The translations under genes were made by a program, and so were the position numbers. From JAMQPK01 sp963782595 (GTDB lineage Bacteria > Acidobacteriota > Vicinamibacteria > Vicinamibacterales > JAMQPK01), in the NCBI GenBank assembly GCA_963782595.1, contig CAWAKJ010000002.1, positions 310,001 through 374,000 on the forward strand: a stretch of 64,000 bases of DNA, in the 5' to 3' direction. This document shows, in pieces, positions 43,227 to 51,789 of this stretch. Within the stretch, counting starts at the first letter, position 1, and every line of letters begins with the position of its first letter. The notes under the pieces were generated by a model. The model had not been told where the DNA came from. It saw only the letters and a program-made list of their open reading frames with translations, and did no database searches.

Positions 43227-44792
43227 ATGCGACGCGTAAATCTCTTCTTCGGCACGATCCTGCTGCTCGCGTGGGTGCAGTTCCGCCAGACCGGCCTACC
43301 GGGCCTGTCGGCCGAGCTCGACCTCTCGACGGGCGTGCCAGCGCGTGTCTATCTGTTCAAGGACGACCGCCCGTTTCGGCTCAGCCCCGTCGACGCCCTG
43401 CTCCCGCTGCACGTCGATCTCTTCTATCGCGAACGGCTCTGGCGGCGCGTGTCGTCCCCGGCGACGCTCGAGATCACTGCCAACGAGCAATCGCATTTCT
43501 TTCTCCTGCGCGGGCGCGCGCGTTTCGTCCTGCCGCCCGGCAAGTACCGCGTGGAGGCGTATCGCGGCTTTCTCCACAAACCTGCATCGCAGGAATTCAC
43601 GCTCGGGCCAGGCAGCGAGCGTCGCGTGGAACTGCGGCTCGAGCCAATGCCCGCAAAGGGTTGGCTGTCGGGCGATGATCACATCCACCTGACGCGCGCG
43701 CCTGAAGACGATGACGTCTTCCTCGGCATACTCGAAGCCGAAGATCTGTCCGTCGGAAATTTCCTGCAGCTTCAGCGTCAGATGGACGCGGCCGTGCAAT
43801 ACGGCTTCGGCCCAAAGGCGGAAGCGCGGCGGCCGGGCTACAGCATCCGGCCGGGACACGAGTCGCGCAGCCACTTCTACGGGCACGTGAACGTGCTCGG
43901 GCCTCGCGAGATCCTGCGCCCATTGAGCGTCGGCGAGGTCTATGCCAACTCTGCCGACGCCTGGCCCTTCCCGCACGTGCTGTTCCAGCGTGGACGCGAT
44001 CTCGGCGCCACAGTCGGGTATGCGCACTTCGATGGGAACCAGCCGCACTCGACGCTGCTGATGGACCTCGCGCTCGGCTCCATCGACTTCATCGAGGTGT
44101 TTCAATTCGGCGTCCTGCACGACGAGCGCTGGTACGAGCTGCTCAACGCGGGACTGCGGGTGACGGGCATCGCCGGCAGCGACTTCCCGGTGCCCCTCAA
44201 CAATCGAACGCCGTGGCCGCGCTCGATTCCATTGCTGGGTCCGGAAAGAACGATGGTGAAGGCCGCGTCCGGAAACTCAGCATATGAGAGCTGGGCCGCA
44301 GGTGTTCGGGCCGGGCGCGCGTCAGTGACCAACGGCCCGCTCGTCGAGCTGACGGTCAACGGTCAGGAGCCCGGAGCCGTGCTCGACGCGCCGGTCGCCG
44401 AAGGGCAGGCACGCGTCGTCTTTCACAGGCCGATCGAGAAGCTCGAGATTGTCGCCAACGGGCAAGTCGTTGCGACGCGTGTGGGCGACGGCGCCCTGAC
44501 CGAACTCACCCTGCCGTTTCGTGTCGATACGTCCGCCAGCACCTGGATTGCGGCTCGGGCCTCGAGTCCAAAGATGGAGAGCGAACCGGATATCCGTGCA
44601 CACACCAACCCGGTGTACGTGCTGCGCGGCGGCCGCCGGGTTCGCGTCGATGCAGCCCGGCGAGCAGTGTTGGCCCGGTGGGAGCGGGAGGGGGAGTATT
44701 ACCGCACGGGAGGGCTCAGCTTTATCGACGAGTCTCAGCGGCGCGAGCTTCTCGAGAAAGTGGACGCCGCGTTGAACGTGCTACGCGAATGA
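43227..44792 (+). CDS. CehA/McbA-family metallohydrolase (PHP superfamily)
   Basis: A 521-residue protein with a short hydrophobic N terminus and a beta-rich N-terminal part (about 30-145). The CehA/McbA-type PHP domain starts at 'GWLSGDDHIHLTRAPEDDD', which replaces the usual GDLHxH-T metal motif, and continues with 'GHVNVLG', 'VGYAHFDGNQ' and 'GIAGSDFPVPL', supplying His and Asp ligands. Characterised relatives hydrolyse carbaryl and other carbamates or phosphodiester-like bonds, but the natural substrates of most members are unknown. A C-terminal beta domain follows (about 370-470). Convergent with the aldehyde dehydrogenase gene. Confidence 0.85.
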   Translation: MRRVNLFFGTILLLAWVQFRQTGLPGLSAELDLSTGVPARVYLFKDDRPFRLSPVDALLPLHVDLFYRERLWRRVSSPATLEITANEQSHFFLLRGRARFVLPPGKYRVEAYRGFLHKPASQEFTLGPGSERRVELRLEPMPAKGWLSGDDHIHLTRAPEDDDVFLGILEAEDLSVGNFLQLQRQMDAAVQYGFGPKAEARRPGYSIRPGHESRSHFYGHVNVLGPREILRPLSVGEVYANSADAWPFPHVLFQRGRDLGATVGYAHFDGNQPHSTLLMDLALGSIDFIEVFQFGVLHDERWYELLNAGLRVTGIAGSDFPVPLNNRTPWPRSIPLLGPERTMVKAASGNSAYESWAAGVRAGRASVTNGPLVELTVNGQEPGAVLDAPVAEGQARVVFHRPIEKLEIVANGQVVATRVGDGALTELTLPFRVDTSASTWIAARASSPKMESEPDIRAHTNPVYVLRGGRRVRVDAARRAVLARWEREGEYYRTGGLSFIDESQRRELLEKVDAALNVLRE

Positions 44793-44808
44793 TTTACGGC
44801 CGGTGTAC

Positions 44809-46326
44809 CTATCCGAAGGTGATTCCCTGCGCGAGGGGCAGCTGCGTGGACCAGTTGACGGTGTTGGTTTGACGCCGCATATAGGCCTTCCAGGCGTCTG
44901 AGCCGGATTCGCGCCCGCCGCCCGTTTCCTTTTCACCCCCGAACGCACCGCCAATTTCCGCGCCCGATGTGCCGATGTTGACGTTGGCGATGCCGCAATC
45001 CGATCCGTGAGCGGAGAGGAACTCTTCGGCTCTTCGCATGCTCTCGGTGAAGAGTGCACTCGAGAGGCCCTGTGGCACCGCGTTGTGGATCGCGATGGCA
45101 TCGGCGAAGCTCGAGTATTCCAACAGATACAGAATCGGTGCGAAGGTCTCGTGCTGAACGATAGCGCTTTGTGACGGCATCCTGATGATTGTCGGCTCGA
45201 CGAACTGCTCGCCGAGATCCTCTCGGCGCTTGCCGCCGCACAATACGGTGCCGCCTTCGACCACGGCCTGCCTGATCGCGTCCTCCATCTGCGTCACCGC
45301 CTGCGCGGTCACGAGGGGACCCATCAGCGTGCCGGCTGCGAGCGGATCACCGATCGGCACCTGCTTATAAGCCTTCAGCAACCGTGACGTCAGCTCCGGA
45401 AGAATCGACGTATGCGCGATGATGCGGCGCGTCGATGTGCATCGCTGACCCGCTGTGCCGACCGCGCCAAACACAATCGCGCGAACCGCCAGCTCGAGGT
45501 TCGCATCTTCGGTGACGACGATGGCGTTGTTGCCGCCGAGCTCGAGAATGGTGCGTCCGAATCTCCCGGCGACGATTTCCGAGACGTGTCTGCCGATCGC
45601 TGTCGAGCCTGTAAACGACACCATCGGCAGCCGGCGATCGTTGAGCATCGCTTCGCCGACCGTGCGGCCCGATCCGACTGCCAGGGTCAACACGCCGCTG
45701 ACCCCATGATCCGACATCACGCGATTGGCAATGTGCTGCACGGCAATGGCCGTCAACGGCACCGGTTCCGCCGGTTTCCAGACGACCGGGTCGCCGCACA
45801 CAGCGGCAAGCGCCGCATTCCACGACCATACGGCGACAGGGAAGTTGAACGCGGTGATCACGCCGATCGGTCCCAGCGGATGCCACTGTTCCATCATCCG
45901 GTGGCCCGGACGCTCGGATGCGATGGTGAGTCCATAGAGTTGCCGCGACAGTCCCACCGCGAACTCGCAGATGTCGATCATCTCCTGCACTTCACCGTGG
46001 CCCTCACCGCGGATCTTGCCCATCTCGAGCGAGACCAGATCGCCGAGCGGCTCCTTCAGTTCGCGAAGCGCGTTGCCGAGATCGCGCACCAGTTCGCCTC
46101 GCTTTGGCGCCGGCCGTTCGCGCCAGAGGTGGAACGACTGCGCCGCCGCAGTCGCGACCGTGTCGTAACTCGCCACGCTCGCGAGCTCGACCGCCGCGAT
46201 GGCGTCACCGGTCGATGGATTGAAGGACGTCAGTTTGTGGCTGTCCGGATCGCGAATCCATTCGGGGCCTGTGCAGGCCCCGGGGTTGATTTCAGAGATG
46301 TGCAGCTTCTGAAGTAACGAACGCAT
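44809..46326 (-). CDS. ALDH7-type aldehyde dehydrogenase (aminoadipate semialdehyde-like)
   Basis: A 505-residue NAD-dependent aldehyde dehydrogenase. The Rossmann motif 'VSFTGSTAIGRHV', general base Glu in 'LELGGNNAIV' and nucleophile Cys in 'GTAGQRCTSTRRI' are intact. Sequence features such as 'LVSLEMGKIRGEGHGEVQEM' and 'ANVNIGTSGAEIGGAFGGEK' match the ALDH7/AmaB group, which oxidises alpha-aminoadipate semialdehyde (piperideine-6-carboxylate) in lysine catabolism. No other lysine-degradation gene is near, so the substrate remains uncertain. ATG 46326 (MRSLLQKL) is chosen; an in-frame start 27 bp earlier is possible. Confidence 0.92.
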   Translation of the reverse strand: MRSLLQKLHISEINPGACTGPEWIRDPDSHKLTSFNPSTGDAIAAVELASVASYDTVATAAAQSFHLWRERPAPKRGELVRDLGNALRELKEPLGDLVSLEMGKIRGEGHGEVQEMIDICEFAVGLSRQLYGLTIASERPGHRMMEQWHPLGPIGVITAFNFPVAVWSWNAALAAVCGDPVVWKPAEPVPLTAIAVQHIANRVMSDHGVSGVLTLAVGSGRTVGEAMLNDRRLPMVSFTGSTAIGRHVSEIVAGRFGRTILELGGNNAIVVTEDANLELAVRAIVFGAVGTAGQRCTSTRRIIAHTSILPELTSRLLKAYKQVPIGDPLAAGTLMGPLVTAQAVTQMEDAIRQAVVEGGTVLCGGKRREDLGEQFVEPTIIRMPSQSAIVQHETFAPILYLLEYSSFADAIAIHNAVPQGLSSALFTESMRRAEEFLSAHGSDCGIANVNIGTSGAEIGGAFGGEKETGGGRESGSDAWKAYMRRQTNTVNWSTQLPLAQGITFG

Positions 46327-46388
46327 GTCCCTCAAGCCCCCAGCCTCAAGCAAACCATTCTGTCACGGGCTTGGTTGTTATGGCTCGT

Positions 46389-46979
46389 CTAGCGGTCAGG
46401 ACGCGCACATCCACTGACCGACACCACCGGCTCCAGCCTAACCGGGCTGCCGGACCCATCGCTGAAGGACCAGTGGAGGCGACTGTGCACGCGGAGCTCC
46501 GGGTAGCAGAAATCGACGAGCTCGATCAGGATGTGTCGATCGCGTCCGGCAGGCAGCTCGGTGCCGCGGATCCTGCCCGCGTAGCGTCCGTGCACCCGTC
46601 TTGACGATCCGCGGCGCATGCCGACAATCCACGTCCCGACCAGCGCGTCGGCGTCTCGTTCGAAGAACGCGCGTTCGGCTACCGCGCTCGACGCGCGATC
46701 CTGGAGCATGAAAGTCGTGAGCTCGCGGTCGCGCCCGCGGAACTCGAATGACCCGAGCGGTGGATGCAGGAACGCCACCTCGGTCGGACCCACACGCACC
46801 GGCGGATCGACCAGATCGTCAACGGTCACGCGCACCGTGACGAGCGCGAACGCCTTGACGGCGTCTCCCGTGCCAACGCCGACATCCGCGCACGATGCGG
46901 ACGGATTGTTGCAGCTCACTCCCGTGATCTCGGGGCCTGGGTCGGTGCCGGGTTCTCCGGGAGGATGGGGGTAGATCAC
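46389..46979 (-). CDS. hypothetical protein, probable lipoprotein with disrupted start
   Basis: A 196-residue frame beginning at GTG 46979. Directly upstream in the same frame the DNA reads 'LSLAVLVAALTACGSSGE', a lipoprotein signal with lipobox LTAC, but no start codon precedes it: a TGA stop blocks the frame. A start GTG at 47043 with 'MRVT' lies in the neighbouring frame, so a single-base deletion near 47025-47030 probably separated start from signal. The mature part is beta-rich with 'VEFxFRGRDREL'-like strands and four Cys, with no family recognised. If the frameshift is real, the protein is likely not exported. Confidence 0.6.
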   Translation of the reverse strand: MIYPHPPGEPGTDPGPEITGVSCNNPSASCADVGVGTGDAVKAFALVTVRVTVDDLVDPPVRVGPTEVAFLHPPLGSFEFRGRDRELTTFMLQDRASSAVAERAFFERDADALVGTWIVGMRRGSSRRVHGRYAGRIRGTELPAGRDRHILIELVDFCYPELRVHSRLHWSFSDGSGSPVRLEPVVSVSGCARPDR

Positions 46980-47267
46980 CTCGCCCGAGGATCCGCACGC
47001 CGTCAGCGCCGCAACGAGGACGGCGAGAGAAAGTCACACGCACGCGTCAATCGTAACAGCCTGTGTCGCTCCCCGAACGAACGACGTCCAGGGTCATTCG
47101 CGGCAATTCTCTGGTACGGATGCGAACCGCCAAGCGTGCGCGTGCTCGGCATCCACTCGATCGCGGCGCGCGAGCGTACTCTGATAAAGTCGCGACAGAA
47201 GCACGTTCCGGGAGAAAAACATGCACCGGTCGGGATACGCCCTCATCGCGTTCGCGCGCACGAAGCC

Positions 47268-49214
47268 ATGAGCGCGAAGTCCGGCGACGCGTACGACGCC
47301 GCATATTTGCGCTCGATTCGCGATCCCGAAGCGTTCTGGGCCGAAGCTGCCGAGTCCGTGCACTGGGACAAGAAGTGGACGGCGGTCCTCGATAACAGTG
47401 GAGCCCCGTTCTACCGATGGTTTCCCGGTGGAATGCTCAACACCTGCTTTTGCGCCCTCGATCGTCACGCCAACGGACCACGCGCCGACCAGCTGGCGCT
47501 CGTTTACGACAGTCCCGTAACAGGCACGATCCGGCGCTTCACCTATCGCGAGCTTCGCGACGAAGTGGCTCGCGTCGCAGGTGCGCTTCGCCGCCTTGGC
47601 GTCTCGAAGGGCGATCGCGTGCTCGTCTTCATGCCCAACACGCCGGAAGCGGTGATGACGATGCTCGCCTCGGCGCGCCTGGGCGCCGTGCACTCGGTCG
47701 TGTTCGGCGGGTTTGCGTCGAGCGAGCTGGCCGTGCGCATCGACGACGCGCGGCCGAAGGTCATCGTCTGGGCGTCGTGCGGCATCGAGCCCGGCCGTGT
47801 CATCGCATACAAGCCGCTTCTCGACGGCGCGCTCGAGCGGGCGTCGCACCGGCCCGCGGCCTGCCTGCTGTTGCAGCGCCCCATACAGGAAGCCGCGCTC
47901 GAGCCAGGACGCGATGTCGAGTGGACATCCGCCATGCGCAACGTGGAGCCGGTCAACGATTGCGTGCCAGTGCTGGCCACCGACCCGCTCTACATCTTGT
48001 ACACGTCGGGCACGACGGGAAAACCCAAGGGCGTTGTGCACGACAACGGCGGCCACGCGGTGGCGCTGACGTGGAGCATGCGCCACATCTACGGCGTCGA
48101 GCCTGGCGACGTCTACTGGGCGGCCTCGGATCTCGGCTGGGCCGTTGGCCACAGCTACATCGTCTATGGGCCGCTCCTTTACGGGTGCACAACGATTCTC
48201 TATGAGGGCAAGCCAGTCGGCACGCCAGACGCCGGTGCGTTCTGGCGTGTCATCTCACAACACGGCGTGAAGGTGCTCTTCACGGCGCCCACCGCCTTCA
48301 GGGCGATCAAGCGCGCCGATCCGCAGGGCGCGTTCACCGGAAAGTACGACCTGAGCAGGTTCGAGACGCTCTTCCTTGCCGGCGAGCGCGCCGATCCCAA
48401 CACCATCCAGTGGGCCGAACAGCGCCTCGGCGTTCCTGTGATCGATCACTGGTGGCAGACCGAAACAGCGTGGCCAATTTGCGCGAATCCGATGGGTCTT
48501 GCCAGGCAGCCTGTGAAGTACGGGTCCACCACGAAGCCGATGCCGGGCTATTCGGTGTCGGTTGTGGACGAAGCGGGTCAAGAGGTCAAGAAAGGAGAGA
48601 TTGGCAACATCGTCGTGAAGCTTCCGCTGCCGCCGGGGTGTCTGCCGACGCTCTGGAACAATGACGCTGGCTTCGTGACGTCGTATTTGACCGAGTTCCC
48701 CGGCTACTACAAGACGGCCGACGCCGGATTCGAAGACGAAGACGGCTATTTCTGGATCATGACGCGCACCGACGACATCATCAACGTCGCCGGACATCGG
48801 TTGTCGACCGGCGCGATGGAGGAGGTCCTGGCGTCGCACTGCGACGTCGCCGAATGCGCTGTCGTCGGCGTGCATGACGCGCTCAAAGGACAGGTGCCTT
48901 TTGGGTTCCTCGTGCTGAAGAACGGGGTGTCCCGAGAGGCGGCCGACGTAACCAGCGAGGTCGTTGCGCTCGTCCGCGAGCGGATTGGCCCGGTGGCTGC
49001 CTTCAAGCAGGCGGCGATCGTCGATCGTCTTCCGAAGACGCGATCTGGAAAAGTGCTCCGCGGGACGATGCGCTCGATCGCCGACGGCCAGCCGTACTCC
49101 GTGCCGGCGACTATCGACGATCCCGCGATCCTCGATGAGATCAAGGAAACTCTTCGCCGCTTCGGATACGGCGAGAGGCCACTCACGACGGGAGACGGGA
49201 CGACGCTGCGTTAG
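47268..49214 (+). CDS. prpE: propionyl-CoA synthetase (acyl-CoA synthetase, AMP-forming)
   Basis: A 648-residue ANL-superfamily enzyme that activates propionate (or acetate/acrylate) with ATP and CoA. Motifs: 'DPLYILYTSGTTGKPKGVVH' P-loop, 'IDHWWQTETAW' A5 region, 'TRTDDIINVAGHRLSTG' hinge and the acetylation-target Lys in 'LPKTRSGKVLRGTMR'. The order and 'VPATIDDPAILDEIKETL' near the end match PrpE rather than Acs. The family's usual end is close to 'IKETLRRFGY'; the extra 'ERPLTTGDGTTLR' tail comes from the repeat shared with 42294. ATG 47268 is used because earlier sequence is unlike the family. No methylcitrate-cycle genes are close. Confidence 0.93.
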   Translation: MSAKSGDAYDAAYLRSIRDPEAFWAEAAESVHWDKKWTAVLDNSGAPFYRWFPGGMLNTCFCALDRHANGPRADQLALVYDSPVTGTIRRFTYRELRDEVARVAGALRRLGVSKGDRVLVFMPNTPEAVMTMLASARLGAVHSVVFGGFASSELAVRIDDARPKVIVWASCGIEPGRVIAYKPLLDGALERASHRPAACLLLQRPIQEAALEPGRDVEWTSAMRNVEPVNDCVPVLATDPLYILYTSGTTGKPKGVVHDNGGHAVALTWSMRHIYGVEPGDVYWAASDLGWAVGHSYIVYGPLLYGCTTILYEGKPVGTPDAGAFWRVISQHGVKVLFTAPTAFRAIKRADPQGAFTGKYDLSRFETLFLAGERADPNTIQWAEQRLGVPVIDHWWQTETAWPICANPMGLARQPVKYGSTTKPMPGYSVSVVDEAGQEVKKGEIGNIVVKLPLPPGCLPTLWNNDAGFVTSYLTEFPGYYKTADAGFEDEDGYFWIMTRTDDIINVAGHRLSTGAMEEVLASHCDVAECAVVGVHDALKGQVPFGFLVLKNGVSREAADVTSEVVALVRERIGPVAAFKQAAIVDRLPKTRSGKVLRGTMRSIADGQPYSVPATIDDPAILDEIKETLRRFGYGERPLTTGDGTTLR

Positions 49215-49216
49215 TG
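49183..49216 (+). repeat. 34-bp 3'-end repeat shared with 42294
   Basis: Exact match to 42294-42327; the repeat supplies the last nine or so codons and the TAG stop of the synthetase gene. Confidence 0.9.
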
Positions 49217-49221
49217 GCTGC

Positions 49222-50484
49222 TCAAAACGCCGGAGGCTCGTAGCTCCACGTCGCTGGATCCGCGCCCATCTTTTCGCCGAGGTCAACCAGATCGTTCATG
49301 GTCTCCTTGACGAAAACCCCGGCAACCGGCGGCGACCAATCCGCGGGGATCGACACCATACGCACCTCCACCTCCGCTTTGTGCTTGAGCCTCGCGATCT
49401 CGGCCAACGCGTACAAATGCCGCACGGCGGTGCACGTCGAAGCACGGGTGGCCGTGTCCAGGCTCCGTTGAATGACGGCAAACCAGTTGGGCGGCGTCAC
49501 GACCGGCACCGGGCGGAATTGATTGTTGAAGATCACCCAGAAGCGCAACTTAGGGATCGGCAGGTCCGGGTAGGCCTTGTGCCACAGGGCCGGCATGCTT
49601 TGCTCTTCCCCTCGCCGCCCGCCATAGATGATGTTTCCCGTGACGCCGCCGTCTACAAAGAGGTCATCGTCGATCATCCGGAACGGAAACGCGCCGGGAA
49701 TTCCTGCCGAGGCGAGCATGATGTCGTGAATGCGGTCAAGCTGCCCGGAATCGGCAGCGCATTGCGCTTCCGCCACCAGGTCGAACACCCGCGCGGTTCC
49801 CTGATCGAGGTCGGTCGTGCTGACGGCCAGGAGCCGGCCATCGGCGCCCGACTTTGCGATACGACGAACCATGTCTACGGTGACGTATTTGCGTATCTCT
49901 CGCTCCAATCCGGGTACCTCGGCGAACGACATGTTGTCCGGCAAGAAGTACAAGACCCCGCGATGCTTCACCCAGTCCTTCTGCGGGTTGCGATAGAGGT
50001 TCACGATCTGGTCGATCGACGACTCGTCGCCCAGGAATGCGAACGGGGCGATCAGCGTGCCCGTGCTCACTCCGGTGACCACGTCGAATTCGGGCTTGGC
50101 GAGAGGGTGCTGCGGCGAAATCTGATGCCATCCCTTGAGGAACCCCGCCCCGAACGCTCCCCAGTCCCCTCCGCCCGAAATGATCAGGACGTCGATCCCT
50201 GGCGGTTCTTTCCGCGTGCCAGCGATGTATCGGTCGTACTCGGCCTTGGTGCGTTCGACCAACCGGTGGTGCGTCGTCCGGATTTTCGTCGTTAGCTCGT
50301 CGTCATTCTCGGCGCGCCGTTTCAGGAGGTCCTGCTGTGTAACCCGCAGGCGCGTCGGAGGGGCGCCATAGCCGTTCAGCAGAGGCCGTCCGGCGACTGC
50401 TTCCATCAGTGAGAGCCCCCGACGGAGGGAGGCCGCAGCGAGAGCGCCGCCGGCGAGAAGCATTACGGACGTTCTTGGTCGCAT
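49222..50484 (-). CDS. patatin-like phospholipase
   Basis: A 420-residue protein with a hydrophobic N terminus that may be a signal or anchor ('TSVMLLAGGALAAASL'). The patatin catalytic elements are all present: oxyanion loop 'IISGGGDWGAFGAGFL', nucleophile Ser in 'VTGVSTGTLIAP', and the Asp of the dyad in 'DDDLFVDGGVTGN'. It probably hydrolyses phospholipids or acylglycerols at the membrane or in the periplasm. It is convergent with prpE, with only 7 bp between the stops, and is isolated from other lipid genes. Confidence 0.9.
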   Translation of the reverse strand: MRPRTSVMLLAGGALAAASLRRGLSLMEAVAGRPLLNGYGAPPTRLRVTQQDLLKRRAENDDELTTKIRTTHHRLVERTKAEYDRYIAGTRKEPPGIDVLIISGGGDWGAFGAGFLKGWHQISPQHPLAKPEFDVVTGVSTGTLIAPFAFLGDESSIDQIVNLYRNPQKDWVKHRGVLYFLPDNMSFAEVPGLEREIRKYVTVDMVRRIAKSGADGRLLAVSTTDLDQGTARVFDLVAEAQCAADSGQLDRIHDIMLASAGIPGAFPFRMIDDDLFVDGGVTGNIIYGGRRGEEQSMPALWHKAYPDLPIPKLRFWVIFNNQFRPVPVVTPPNWFAVIQRSLDTATRASTCTAVRHLYALAEIARLKHKAEVEVRMVSIPADWSPPVAGVFVKETMNDLVDLGEKMGADPATWSYEPPAF

Positions 50485-50766
50485 GCCGCTGCCTACGTCA
50501 TTGCAAAACTACCGCCCTCAGGGAGATTTGCTGCCCTATCGTCCTATACATTACCGATCACGACGAGATGCTTTGGGAGCTTTGAGACGCCAAACCAGGC
50601 ACCTCAGAATGTACGCAGTCGAGCATTCGTCCTTCGCTTTTCCTCGAGGCGTCCCCGACTGATGAACTGCCTGGCCGGCAATCACGCATGTCAGACACGC
50701 GGGCCAGTCGGATGCGGATGCGACCTGAACAATATCGCAGCCGGCCGTACGGCATCGTAGCGAAAG

Positions 50767-51639
50767 CTACAGCTCTTCGCCGGCCTCGCGCAGCCAGAAG
50801 AAGGCGGCAGCCTCGCCTTCATACGGCTCATCGCACGTCTCGAGCCACGCGTCGATGGCCTCTGCGTGTTCCGCGATCATCTTTGACGCGGCCTGCCGTG
50901 CGCGACGCGGCATCTTCTGGATGAACCAGCCCCGGCAGGGGTCGTCACCGACGCCGATTTGACGCGCCAGCGGGACGAGCTCGCGGAGCGCCGCGGGCAC
51001 TCTTGCTTCGTCGAATCCCGCAAGCGCGGATGCGCGCTCCTGCTCGCAGAATTCGCCCTCGGTCGTCAGATAGCGCGTGAAGGCTTCTCCCTCGACGGCG
51101 GTCCGCACTCGCAAGGCGCGTTTGCGGACGCGCTCTACGAACGCGTCCATCGCTTTCATGTAGCTGCCCGGCGCCGAGTCGTTGATGTGCTTCTCACCGA
51201 GATCCGCGGCGCGCGCCTCCGCCGCGGTGGCTTCGGTCTCCTCCAGGAGATCGGAGTGGAGCCGCGCGGCTACGAGCCATCCGAACGCGTGCGCTTTCAC
51301 GGGGCGAAGGGTCCGGCGCAGACCGTCGAGCGCCGAGCGCTTCAGACCGAAAAGATCGTCAGGCGAGAGCGGCGCGTGAAGCTGCATTGCGTCGGCCAGA
51401 TGGCCCGCCGCCTCGACTGTCAGATCGTACGGCTGAAATGGGCTGTCCGGTGCGGGCGCCGGCTTCTCGCGGCGAATCAGCCAGCTCGAGCTATACATGG
51501 AGCGATACTCCCGCTCGCGGTACAACAACAGCGCACCGAAATCGAGCCACCGGTCGAATGAGTCCGGCTGTTCGTGACAGCGCGCGATATAGATCGCGAC
51601 CGGCGTGACCGACTCCCGCCGGAGCAGATGGATCTTCAT
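50767..51639 (-). CDS. hypothetical soluble protein
   Basis: A 290-residue, mostly helical acidic protein without signal peptide or membrane helix. No family is recognised. Notable stretches are 'DSFDRWLDFGALLLYREREY' near the N terminus and 'EPYEGEAAAFFWLREAGEEL' at the very end. The start 'MKIHLLRRE' at 51639 is the only good one. It is flanked by a 280-bp gap without features on the left (50485-50766) and lies divergent from the PLP-enzyme operon on the right. Codon use looks like that of neighbouring genes, so it is probably expressed. Confidence 0.7.
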   Translation of the reverse strand: MKIHLLRRESVTPVAIYIARCHEQPDSFDRWLDFGALLLYREREYRSMYSSSWLIRREKPAPAPDSPFQPYDLTVEAAGHLADAMQLHAPLSPDDLFGLKRSALDGLRRTLRPVKAHAFGWLVAARLHSDLLEETEATAAEARAADLGEKHINDSAPGSYMKAMDAFVERVRKRALRVRTAVEGEAFTRYLTTEGEFCEQERASALAGFDEARVPAALRELVPLARQIGVGDDPCRGWFIQKMPRRARQAASKMIAEHAEAIDAWLETCDEPYEGEAAAFFWLREAGEEL

Positions 51640-51789
51640 CGGTCAATAGGATGCCATAGTCACGCCGCGAGGCATCCCGTCCACGATCATCACGTAGGTG
51701 GTTGTCGCGACCACTTTCTCTTGCCCCGCGGCCCCTAGAGGGCTATTCTCGCCCGACATAATCTGACGCACAGCCCTCGGAGGTGACAG

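Noticed and set aside
48964..50295. 443-codon plus-strand frame opposite the patatin gene
   Set aside because: The patatin frame has all catalytic motifs; the opposite frame has none and also overlaps the end of prpE.
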